Assembly: GCA_003024785.1 (NCBI GenBank)
Contig: PUQB01000191.1
Coordinates: forward strand, 1 to 64,000
Length of the DNA stretch: 64,000 bases
Direction: 5' to 3'
From: Selaginella tamariscina
Lineage: Eukaryota; Streptophyta; Lycopodiopsida; Selaginellales; Selaginellaceae
The notes beneath the pieces were generated by a model that saw only the letters and a list, made by a program, of their open reading frames with translations, had not been told where the DNA came from and did not search any database. Position numbers and translations under genes: made by a program. Shown here piece by piece: positions 55,092 through 64,000 of the stretch (positions are counted from its first letter, which is position 1; every line of letters starts with the position of its first letter).

Positions 55092-55736
55092 GTATTTAGT
55101 TTCCAGTCCCTTACTTTTCATTTTCTGTAAACTTTTTTTAATGCACAACTCTCTCTCTCTCTCCCTCTCTCTATGCGTATACATATATATGGCGTATATA
55201 TATATGTCTATGTATAGAGAGAGAGAGTGAGAGATAGAAATTGCATTCCCTCTATGTACTTCTCTTTCATATGACCTCCCTCCCTCTCTACGTATGCACA
55301 TGTACATTATATGTACATGTTTGTGTGTAGAGAATGAGCGAGAGAAAGGGAGAGACACATTGTCTCTTAACTTCTACCATTTGTATATGAAATTTTGTAT
55401 TATATGTGTATGTATAGAACATACAAGTAGATGCATAGTTGGCCACTGGACACGAAGACACGATGTACATGTATATACAGGTACTGATACATATATTTAT
55501 ATTATTGTCACTAACTGTTCTTATAGATAAGCATATAAATATATTATATTATCGTTTACCGACTGTTTATGCAGATAACCTCATTCGCACTATCGTGGGG
55601 CATATGCTGTTGTTGCGGAAGACGACAAGGCGAATATGTCCAACATGAGTATCCCATGTGTATTGACCAGAGCTCTCCGTGTAACACTATATAGTGCATT
55701 GGCTGCTGCGAACTAAGGATCTGCAACAAGTAAGTC

Positions 55737-56186
55737 ATGTTTCGAAGTCCTCCTTGTGTAGATTTATACTCTCTATGTGAAGTATCACATAGAGGGATGT
55801 TTATGTTACATGGGAGGCCTATAGATGTTTTCTCCAGCAATCCCTCGTATAGAAGCTGTTTGCATAGACAAGTTAGGAGGATTTGTTTAGCAAGCAAGTT
55901 GAATGAAGGTTTGCTGTCGCAATATGAGGATGAGACAGCATACTCTCATGAGAAACAGGTACTAGAGCTTATAAACTCTGCGAATTCTTCGAAGGCTTGG
56001 TGGAGTCCGCTATTTGGTCTCTCTGGAGAAGAGGTGCGTGAGGAGAGTTTAGTGAATGTTTCTTTGGAGCCCAGTGAGAAATTCAAGATATTGAGGAGGC
56101 AATTGCGGGATTTTGAGGCTTGGCATGATACTATGTATCATTCTCCCATTGCTTCTCGCCTTGCTACGGACGATCCCATTAATTGA
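55737..56186 (+). CDS. Unrecognised protein (C-terminal exon or small gene)
   Basis: An open frame of 149 codons from ATG 55737 to TGA 56184-56186. It has a Cys/Arg-rich start (PPCVDLYSLCEV, RRICLASKLNEG), a Trp motif SSKAWWSPLFGLSGEEVREE and a C-terminal helix EKFKILRRQLRDFEAWHDTM. Codon use looks like a real gene. An upstream exon may start near 55575 (acceptor ATGCAG), where a frame reads YAVVAEDDKANMSNMSIPCV. I know no family with these features. It lies between TAF13 and RRP15 on the same strand. A perfect 10-bp hairpin lies inside it (55771-55794). Confidence 0.5.
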   Translation: MFRSPPCVDLYSLCEVSHRGMFMLHGRPIDVFSSNPSYRSCLHRQVRRICLASKLNEGLLSQYEDETAYSHEKQVLELINSANSSKAWWSPLFGLSGEEVREESLVNVSLEPSEKFKILRRQLRDFEAWHDTMYHSPIASRLATDDPIN

Positions 56187-56316
56187 CATATTTAATTAAC
56201 AATCTTTTGTATAGTTATAAGGAATTAATTTAAATATGTATAACCGAATTTATGAATTTTTATATATGTACTTGTTCTTATTACATATCTCCCTCTCTGT
56301 GTATGTGAAGATATAA

Positions 56317-56357
<41 letters not shown>

Positions 56358-56373
56358 GTCAATATTCATAATG

Positions 56374-56413
56374 AAACCCTTAATATGAATTAGGGTTTGA
56401 TTAGGGTTTTAGG
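56374..56413 (+). promoter_or_regulatory. Telo-box cluster at the RRP15 start
   Basis: AAACCCTTA (about 56374), TTAGGGTTTG (about 56390) and TTAGGGTTTTAGGG (56401-56414) crowd within 40 bases just before ATG 56417. Telo-boxes are typical of plant ribosome-biogenesis gene promoters, which fits the downstream RRP15. Three bases separate the last box from the start codon, so part of the cluster is probably transcribed. Confidence 0.65.
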
Positions 56414-56416
56414 GCT

Positions 56417-57705
56417 ATGGCGGTAGTGGGCAAGAGGAAGACGCAGGATTGGGGTGAGGGAGAGGAGGGATATGTAGGAGATGAGGAGGATGTAGAGGAT
56501 TCCTACAGCCGCGCATTCAAGAAGATTATCACTTCTGCTCATTCCACGGTTAGCCATATGATATATTTCAATGAGCTATAATTTACTTAATCGATGTTGT
56601 GTATGTAAATGTACTATCTTGTAGTTACTAAAATTAACAGGTGCATATGTATATAAACACACAGATACACGCCCGCGCACGCACAAACAGAGAATCTTAA
56701 GTTAAACTCTTACATGTACATATATATGTGTATGCATATAAAAAACCTATTTAATTTCTTTTCAAGAACCATTTAGCCGCCGGGAACTCGGTTAATAATA
56801 AGATACGCAAATTCTCTATGTAGACGTGTATACTATACTTAAATGATACGCTAATGGAATTATAAATTTGTTTATGACAACTGCTGCATATATCTATTAC
56901 AAAGTTATATATAGACATATATGTGTACACACATACAACTTAAGGAAATTGTTTTGTTTATTTGTAGGAACCGGTTCTGGCTGCTCGGAAAGAAATTTTT
57001 AAGAAGAAGCTGAAAGAGCAGGCAAATGAAGAAGGAAAGAACAAATCCAGTAAAAAACAAGATAACGAACATGTATGTCTGTCTGTCTGTCTCTCTTCCC
57101 CCCTCTGTGTGTGTGTGTAATCCCATCATATTATTCAGGGGCATGTTTTGCCGCAACTGCATGTGGATGCCAAGGAGATCGCACTGATCAAGCTGGCGAC
57201 CAAAGGAGGTAGAGTTTCGTATCTTATATATAATTCTCGTGGAATACCTGTATCGTTTATTAGTTCACACATATATAGATATATAAAAGGAGAGATACAC
57301 AAGTTATGTCGCATCTCACTCTTGATATTTAGTTGTAACGCTCTTTAATGCGGTGAACAAGGCACAGAAGGTGCAAGCTGGCTCTGAGTCGCTCAAGCCA
57401 CGCGATGCGAAAGGTTAGTGATATTCTTGTGTGTGTTTGTGTGATCACATCTGCGGGTACAATATTAATACGTATAAGTTTTACTGAAACATAAATAATT
57501 GATAACATTATACGTAAAAGAAAACAAAACATCAATATTTGAATTTATTTTATGCATGTTTTAACATATATACGCTTCAATGCTTACAGCTATAGTCAAG
57601 CAAAGTAAGGCGGCTTTTCTATCAGAACTCAAGAGCCAATCTGGAACCACTCAAGATAATCAGCTGGAGGCACGTATAGATATTAGCTTTAGTTTATTAT
57701 TGGCA

Positions 57706-57742
<37 letters not shown>

Positions 57743-58150
57743 GTGATTCATTTCTGGCCTATATCAAGTTTATTATATAATATGACACACGTATAAACCT
57801 AATTCACCTAGACACACACACACGCACACACGCACATGTATATATTGAATTGCTATCAATATATCAAACATAAGCTGTAATAACAGGATTGTTCTCTGTG
57901 ATCTTTTTAAGGTCGATGAACCGCAGCAAAAACCAGGATGGTCTGTTTTGCAAGACGACTTCATGCTGGGAAAGCCCAAACTCAAAGATTGGGACAAGAA
58001 AGGGGTATGCGTGTGTGTGCGTGGAGAGAGATGTAGCTATGTATGTATGTATATACGCATAGTTATGATTCTTTCTATCATTACATATCTCTCTTTCAGG
58101 ATGCTAGCAGTGATGAGGACGATAGTGACATTAACGATGAGGACATGTAA
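56417..58150 (+). CDS. RRP15: RRP15-like ribosomal RNA processing protein
   Basis: A nucleolar factor for 60S subunit maturation. Exons: 56417-56548 (MAVVGKRKTQDWGEGEEG, DVEDSYSRAFKKIITSAHS), 56968-57072 (EPVLAARKEIFKKKLKEQAN), 57139-57208 (GHVLPQLHVDAKEIALIKLA), 57332-57413 (VTLFNAVNKAQKVQ), 57590-57668 (IVKQSKAAFLSELKSQ), 57913-58003 (PGWSVLQDDFMLGKPKLKDW) and 58100-58150 (acidic SSDEDDSDINDEDM, TAA). The FxxAFxKI start, the LATKGVVxLFNAV block and the GWxVLxDDxM..LKDWDKK end are the Rrp15p family signature. Intron 5 appears to use a GC donor (CTGGAG|GCACGT). The splice after KLATKG needs a small adjustment (V expected). The gene appears intact. Confidence 0.9.
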
Positions 58151-58283
58151 TTTCTTGTTTTCTAAAAAGTACTTAATGTGCTTGATTAAGAGCAAACATC
58201 AGAATTATATACATCCAAAGCGTACACGTGTGTGTATGTATATATATCCAGTTAGTGTAGATATCAGTTACGGTTATTGTTGA

Positions 58284-58345
58284 GCATCTTTAGCTCAGTG
58301 TCTGTTTCCGGAGCAGAGAGTCACAGGTTTGACCCTCGCTGATGC
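58284..58345 (+). tRNA. Degenerate tRNA-Arg(CCG)-like sequence
   Basis: GCATC and GATGC ends pair, TAGCTCAGTG resembles an A box, a 5-bp anticodon stem TCTGT/GCAGA encloses TTCCGGA (anticodon CCG), and GGTTTGACCC resembles a B box. The 3' half of the D stem is missing (62 bases in total) and the T stem pairs poorly. It is probably a tRNA pseudogene or tRNA-derived repeat, in the gap between RRP15 and the kinase. Confidence 0.35.
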
Positions 58346-58429
58346 AAAACTTTTATATACATAGCTCTCTTATCGATACAGGATAATCTAGAGTTTAAAT
58401 CAAGTTAAAAGCTAAGAATATACAGTTAA

Positions 58430-59296
58430 TTATACATCATTTTGCAACCATGGATGCTCCAGAATTTGAGAAGCAGTGAGCCGCAGGTCGGGCTGCATAT
58501 GGAGCATTCCCCTTACAAGCTGCTTAGCATCCTGTGATATGTGAGGCCACGGTGCACGCTCGAAATCCAAGTTCCCAAACAGCACTTTGTGCTTGACATC
58601 GGAGTAAAGTGTACCTTCAAATGGTAAGAATCCACACAACATAAAGTAGAGTGTAACACCTGCACTCCATATATCTGCCTCAGGTCCGTAGTTTCCATCG
58701 AAGATCTCAGGTGCAAGGTAGCACAGAGTCCCAACGCGCTCGGTGAACCTCTGGCCCGGTTTGAAAAACACTGCGAAACCAAAGTCTGTGAGCTTGAGAT
58801 TTCCCTCCTTTGTGATCAAGAAGTTCTCGGGCTTTATGTCCCTGTGAATGATCTTGTGTCCATGACAAGCTTTCACTGCTTCAATAACCATTGGAAAGAT
58901 CTTCACAACCTGCAGGTATGTACTGTTTCACATATAATCACAATCTAATATATATATAATGACCTCTTGCTCGGGGACAACATAACGACTGATGAGATCA
59001 AAGAGGTCTCCTCCCTCGCATAGCTCCATAACGATCTGGATCGAGTTCTCGCTCTCGTATGCTTCCTTGAGCGAGACGATGCTTGGTTGCAGTGACAGAC
59101 GGTGCATAGTTCTTACTTCTTGCTTTACGTCGTCAAGTTGCTGCTCAGTCCACTGGGCATCCTTGAGTATTGTTTTGCAAGCGAACATCTCTTGTGTTCC
59201 TCTGTCTATGCAGCGATGTACTGTGCCGAAATTTCCTTTCCAACTTGAACACCTAGATGTACTTATCATGTATTGAAGTTTTCTTGAGACACCCAT
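58430..59296 (-). CDS. Short CDPK-group Ser/Thr kinase (PEPC-kinase-like, no EF hands)
   Basis: Two exons: 59296-58964 and 58909-58430, TAA 58430-58432. Motifs: Gly loop KGNFGTVHRC, catalytic Lys in FACKTILK, Glu in the C helix, hinge VMELCEGGDLFDLISRYVVP, catalytic HRDIKPENFL, DFGFAVF, a GTLCYLAPEIF activation segment and the terminal RLTASQILEHPWLQ. The protein stops right after the kinase domain (about 270 residues), without the autoinhibitory junction or EF hands of CDPKs. That is the build of PEPC kinases, which phosphorylate phosphoenolpyruvate carboxylase and are controlled by synthesis; another CDPK-related kinase is possible. One G/C base is missing near 59235-59236 at the Gly loop, fixing the frame if restored; the true N-terminus is uncertain. 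Confidence 0.82.
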
Positions 59297-60579
59297 CCTC
59301 GTACTCGCTTGGGTTGCTTTGCTGTTTGAAAGGAATATAATTAAATCTCGACCACTTCCTAAAGCAATTACCCATGTGTCCTAGATCAAACAATAGGTTT
59401 ATTACTACATATGCGTAAGAATATTCTTTCCATATTGAGAAGAGTAATGACGGCCGATGGATCGCATTATGTAAAACACGTAGTAAAGGTAAAACATAAT
59501 AAATTTATTATGTGTACGTGTATATGATACATTATTATTACGGTTATATAATATGATTTTACATATTAATATGTACATATAATAATGCAGCTACAATATA
59601 ATATTGGTGCATGTGTGTAGGAGGTCACTCTGAAATGACGCACTATTTAAACATGCACAATTAAGAAATAATACCAGTATATTACGATATTATAGTTACT
59701 TTTATAGGTAATTTTATATTTAGAAAGAAAGAGATTGTATTTTTTTTTTAAAATTTTTAAAACCATATGTTACATAGTTTAATTTAAAATATTATATTAA
59801 ATACATTACATTTTGATTAAAAATTATAAATTACAACATTTTTAATTTTAAAATTAACAGTGAGATTTTCATGTTTAAAATAAATTTCACTAATTAAAAT
59901 TAGAAAAATAATGTTAATGTAAAGTTGTAGATTAAGTGTTATTTTTAACTTATTTATTGGTTGTAATTTATTCGATTTCACCTTGATTTAATCTCTTTTT
60001 ATTGATATGGTATTTTGTTTATAAAACACTAAAGCATATTTATATTGAAAAGAATATAAATGTTAAAAGGCTAAAAATGCACTTAAATAACATTAATAAT
60101 TCGATAAACACTGATGAATACATAATTCTTAAACAAATACCCACGCGCCAGAGTAATGACGATCAAGTTTGAAGAATGTTGCACAAACACATAATACTGT
60201 TATGGATCCTACCATAACAACATAGCACACAATATTGTTTATAAGAATGTGAATTAAAACATTTATATTGATAACATAATAATAACAACATACAATAGTA
60301 AACACAAAATATTCTTTTTTATGACTTTTTTCCATTATTATAACCAATCCTATATAAAATATTCCTATAATGAAAAACATTCTATCTAACATCCCAAGAC
60401 TTGAAATAAGTATTGTCCTCAATGTAATTACTACTCCATATGACTTGACAATCCACCGTCTTTAACATTAAGAATGTTAATTAACTTAGCATTACAATTC
60501 TTGAGTTGTTTATTTACTAGTCTATCTCTTGACATTGGCCTGGAACCTGTTAAGATGTTATGTGTAAGGATCATGGGTT
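59297..60579. other. AT-rich intergenic region
   Basis: It is AT-rich with long A/T runs (for example around 59742). No gene, RNA or clear repeat is recognised. The minus-strand frame at 60129-60422 is low-complexity hydrophobic sequence and was not accepted. Confidence 0.55.
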
Positions 60580-61070
60580 ATTTTTTGAATTGCTTCAAGG
60601 TGATATGCGAGACTCGAAGTGGAGGAGGAACTGAAACAGGATCGGAATCAAAGAGTGTGGAGTTGAAACAGTTGGGAAACTGTTCATGAAACGTTCTCTC
60701 CAACCAGGATCCACCAACTCGATCCATGGCAAACCAAGGATAATCGTAGAGTCTGGAATAAAAACAATACTGAAGGAGATGTTGCACACAGCACCGCAAG
60801 CAACGACCTCAACGAACTCCGTGTTATTTATTACCGCTCCAGATTTAATATCTCATCCATCAATAACCCTCACAAAACCAGGAATCTTCAAAGGATGTAG
60901 ACAAATTCCATGCCTGATAGTAAAATTCTTGTTGATGAAATTTGCGTTCGCTCCGCTATATACCAAAGCTCTACCAAAGAGCTCCACCTCTGGTGTCTTC
61001 AGCTACACCGGAACATGGAATGGCTTGCACACCTTCGTGGATAGTGCACGGGGAGTGCACTTAGTGTAAT
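60580..61070 (-). pseudogene. Retroelement aspartic protease fragment
   Basis: On the minus strand an open stretch reads LFGRALVYSGANANFINKNF, IRHGICLHPLKIPGFVRVID, SGAVINNTEFVEVVACGAV and STIILGLPWIELVDPGW. This is the gypsy retropepsin fold from active site to the ILGLPW block. The catalytic Asp of DSG reads Tyr (YSG), so it could not cleave. No LTR, RT or integrase lies nearby. It is not close in sequence to either protease in the retroelements at 4-18 kb, so it comes from a third family. Confidence 0.7.
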
Positions 61071-61227
61071 TTATCCTGGACACGTACGTTCATGGGGTGT
61101 AGCTTTTAGCCCTAAGTATACCATAAAAGTTCTACTTTAAACCCTTAGTATACCAGAAAATTACACAAGACAAATCTTACTCCTAAGGGTGAAAATACCC
61201 AAATAAATAAGGGAAATACATAACCCT

Positions 61228-64000
61228 TTAAGTAGATCCACCTCTACTTCTCCCACGTCCGCGGCGTCCTATTCCTCTGCCTTTGCCTCTACCTTGAGCT
61301 CTCCCAGCAGTTGAATTGGTAGCAACTTGTGGAACTATACAAGTTAAAGTTACATGTCAAATGTACATGGGCCAAGAAGCTTACCAGTTAATCTCTTGTC
61401 ATCAATAAAGTTTCTGCTAATCAACTTGTTGTGCATCATCATGGTTCAAAGTGTATTTTCCAGTTTGTGGTTGAAACGTCAAGTTGACAATTGATATGAC
61501 ATTGTCAAGTAAAACAGTTGCATGATCTACTAAGTCATATGTCCACTCTCCAGATTGTTCATCCTTTTGATACCATCGAAGATTGAGACGGATTGGATAT
61601 GATGGCCTATCACTCAAATCCACAAGCTCTCTAGTCTCCCTCCAAGAGTTCCCAGCTTTCCTAGACATCTTTAAAATCCTCCCAATATACCAGTTCCTAC
61701 CCTCGTAAAACACTGCAATATCTGTACCATATGAAACTGAAGTTTGTGTTTTAATCCTCTCCATTTGGCCACTATCGTACACACTTGCTTTCACTTTTGT
61801 CAACCTATCTTTTGAAAAGAAAGGACTGCCGTTGAGGTGAGAAACAAGAGTGCTCTTAGCAATTTTCTTTGAATCAAGTTCAACGTATTGTGTAGCCTTT
61901 TGAACTTGTCCTGTTTCCTCTTCTTGATCTAGCATCATATCAAACGTATGCCTTAACTCCAATGTCGATGCTAAAGTCTCATCCTCGTCTTGATTTGTTA
62001 TAACTGGCTCACTTTCCATCTCAGGATCATCCGCTTCATCACCAATAAAAGTTTGTAAACTAGTTGTAAAGTCAGTCTTGTAAAAGTCTTCAAAGGCCCA
62101 TGGACATTCCCACCAGTCTTTATCAGTTGACACTCCAACTATTGCAAGCATTTTTTGTGCCTCTGCCAATCCATCTTTGAGAACTGCTACTAGCTGATCA
62201 TCTGTTTCTAGACCTTGGAAATTTGCTAAATCCACAACAACATTACTATCTTTTGTCTCTAAATGTGACCAAATAGCTTCCTGTTTCTTATGTGCAATAG
62301 GAAAGTTTAACGTACCAGAACTTTTGATCTCACTCAACCGGTTCATACATCCAGCTGTGTCAAGTAAATCAACACCATCATACGCACGCTCATTTCGCAC
62401 CATGCCTCCTACTTTGCTGAAGAAATTTTCACAGCAATCTGATCCTGATAGCCAAAGAGGTACTGGAACTCCTGGAAGTTTTTCCCTGAAAAGCTTGATC
62501 AAGAGAACAACGTAATGACAAGAGATCTCGATATCCAAAAAGGCCTCATTACTTATGAAGTTTTCCTTCAACTGAAGGTTGGTAGAGTGAACAATCCAAA
62601 GGCGCCAAAGTCTAACTAAAAGAGTTAAAATTATAAAGAAAAAAATTATGAACTTTAAAAGTACCTGAAAAAGAAACTGACTGTGCTTGCAGCTTTTACT
62701 CGCTCTGCTAAACTTTTTGTTGGAGAAAGAAAAATGTCAAAGTAAAGAGATGCTGCAGAGAGATACACTTCTGTGCCTTGTGTGGCTTCTCGCTTACAAT
62801 CTTCACGTTCTCGAGCTGCTCGCAAACAACATTGAACTTTACGTGAGCATAAACGTTGTGCTGCAGCCCAATTTTGTCTATCCTTTCTCTCTACATCACC
62901 CTTTTGCAGTTCATGTTCTTGTCGAGGGAAAACTTCATGCACCAGCCATATGTGGTTCAACGTCACTAAGAAATCTCCATGACCAATCTCTTAGCAGCAG
63001 AATCCAAAGGGTTGACTAATTTCTTTCCATTATGTGGAAAATCTTGGTCATGCAAGCCTTCTACCCAACCATCTGCTCTCCGCGTCGCTGTAAAAACCCA
63101 GCCACTCCAATCAACCTTGAATGGATTAGCTTTCACCTTACTATAGTCCTCCAACATGATTTTTTACGTCGACCATCTCCGTCAGAGGCATGTCCAACCA
63201 CTGGTCCAAGAGCACCTTCCAATCTTGTTTTCCACATGTCTTCTAGCATTTGCCATTGTTGTCGAACCTCTCTATGTGTAAACCGGTTGCATGTCAACTG
63301 AATCATCAAAGTTAAGCGAGGCACATTTTCCACCAGTGGATTAATCATGAGAACTCTTGCATAGCTTGCCATCTGACATGTCTCAAAAGCCTACACATAA
63401 ATATGTAAATTTATTACATAAACTATATTAAACCAAAAATAACAACTTACATGTGTAATAGTGTTGAAGCCTTCTTCACCACTGCCTACCACCACTTTAA
63501 AATCTGGTTGGCAAACATGATTTTCAAGCTTGCCACAAAAACCGACCAATGCATCTTGATGTGGAATCCAGCGGACACATCTTTTAATTTGAGTTTCATC
63601 TTCAGATATCTGAACAGGAACTCCTCCCATAAGATGAATCTTTTTTGTGTAGACCCTGTAAATATCGGCAAGCTGGCTAAAAAGCTCCTCACTAAAACCA
63701 ACAACATATCGCAATGTCTTACGCATGGATCTCTTTGTTGTATCCATGGATAGACTGCCAAAGTTCAAAGCTAAAAAGTTGTGCATCCGAGCACCTCCAA
63801 AAATCCTCACAGCCTCAAACATATCCTTAGTCTCTACACTCCAACGTTTACCACTGTTTGGACGCCTAATATTCTGAGCAATATCTGTCAAGAAAGCCCA
63901 TAGAGCTGGAAGACCTTCAAATTTTCCATGATCATGTGCCTCTACTATATCCCTACAAAACTTGCGAACATCACCTCTACACAAGTTCTCTCCCAAAGCA
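61228..64000 (-). CDS. Large transposase-like protein of an uncommon type, with reader-like and RG-rich C-terminus (5' end outside window)
   Basis: Exon chain on the minus strand: beyond 64000-63451, 63390-about 62665, 62571-about 61400 and about 61336-61228. Candidate acidic triad: D in ISEDETQIKRCVRW (followed by ALVGFCG), D in VGHASDGDGRRKK, and E in LSGSDCCENFFSKVGGMVRN. Between them are LHDQDFPHNGKKLVNPLD, WLVHEVFPRQEHELQKGD, RKDRQNWAAAQRLC and YLSAASLYFDIFLSPTKSLA. The last 180 residues contain GTDIAVFYEGRNWYIGRILK, a BAH/Tudor-like barrel pattern, and the terminal exon reads GRGKGRGIGRRGRGRRSRGG, an AT-hook/RG-type tail. I recall similar long proteins in corals and other invertebrates, without a settled superfamily name. 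One A is missing from an A6 run at 63160-63165; a second slip is near 62975. Confidence 0.6.

Noticed and set aside
60129-60422. Minus-strand 97-codon hydrophobic frame (IGLVIIMEKSHKKEY...).
   Set aside because: AT-rich low-complexity sequence with no motif or splice context.

Overview
This window is nuclear DNA of a land plant. It carries spliceosomal GT-AG introns, chromodomain Ty3/gypsy retrotransposons, a LEA protein, a trihelix factor, a plant-type AAA ATPase and telo-boxes (AAACCCTAA type) at promoters. Introns are mostly short, many hold CA/GT or CT microsatellites, and CDC5 is split into about 15 exons. I lean towards a seed-free lineage such as a lycophyte, but the sequence does not prove it.

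Layout. 1-2.2 kb: a decayed PIF/Harbinger transposon (ORF1 relic plus nuclease). 3.3-17.8 kb: a retrotransposon cluster. An inverted solo LTR (3.3-4.0 kb) lies beside an old gypsy-like element (about 4.4-17.8 kb) that keeps gag, protease and coiled-coil relics but no visible reverse transcriptase. A younger chromodomain Ty3/gypsy element (7851-13985, TSD GTCAT) is inserted inside it. That inner element has a 13-nt primer site complementary to the predicted 5' end of its own RNA, as in Tf1-type self-priming. 20.1-23.9 kb: an extracellular LRR protein gene with an antisense tRNA-Met in one intron. 24.1-27.0 kb: a conserved gene of unknown function. 30.3-34.6 kb: a 2-oxoglutarate dioxygenase and a LEA group 3 gene, converging, each with a CACGTGG box upstream. 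37.4-44.9 kb: divergent Rab3GAP2 and CDC5 genes sharing a promoter with an inverted telo-box. 45.7-54.2 kb, minus strand: a uL18-like protein, an AAA ATPase and a trihelix factor. 54.4-58.2 kb, plus strand: TAF13, an unknown ORF and RRP15. 58.4-59.3 kb: a short CDPK/PEPC-kinase-like kinase. 60.6-64.0 kb: a retroelement protease relic and a large transposase of unusual type running off the end. About 28.2-30.2, 35.1-37.4 and 59.3-60.6 kb are AT-rich and appear empty.

Housekeeping genes dominate the right half: splicing (CDC5), transcription (TAF13, trihelix), ribosome biogenesis (RRP15), organellar translation (uL18-like) and Rab regulation. They are packed with short shared promoters. Almost every coding gene shows single-base frame breaks, and most are repaired by one extra base in a short homopolymer. 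I therefore read most of them as sequencing or assembly errors rather than pseudogenes, except in the transposable elements, which also carry true stop codons.
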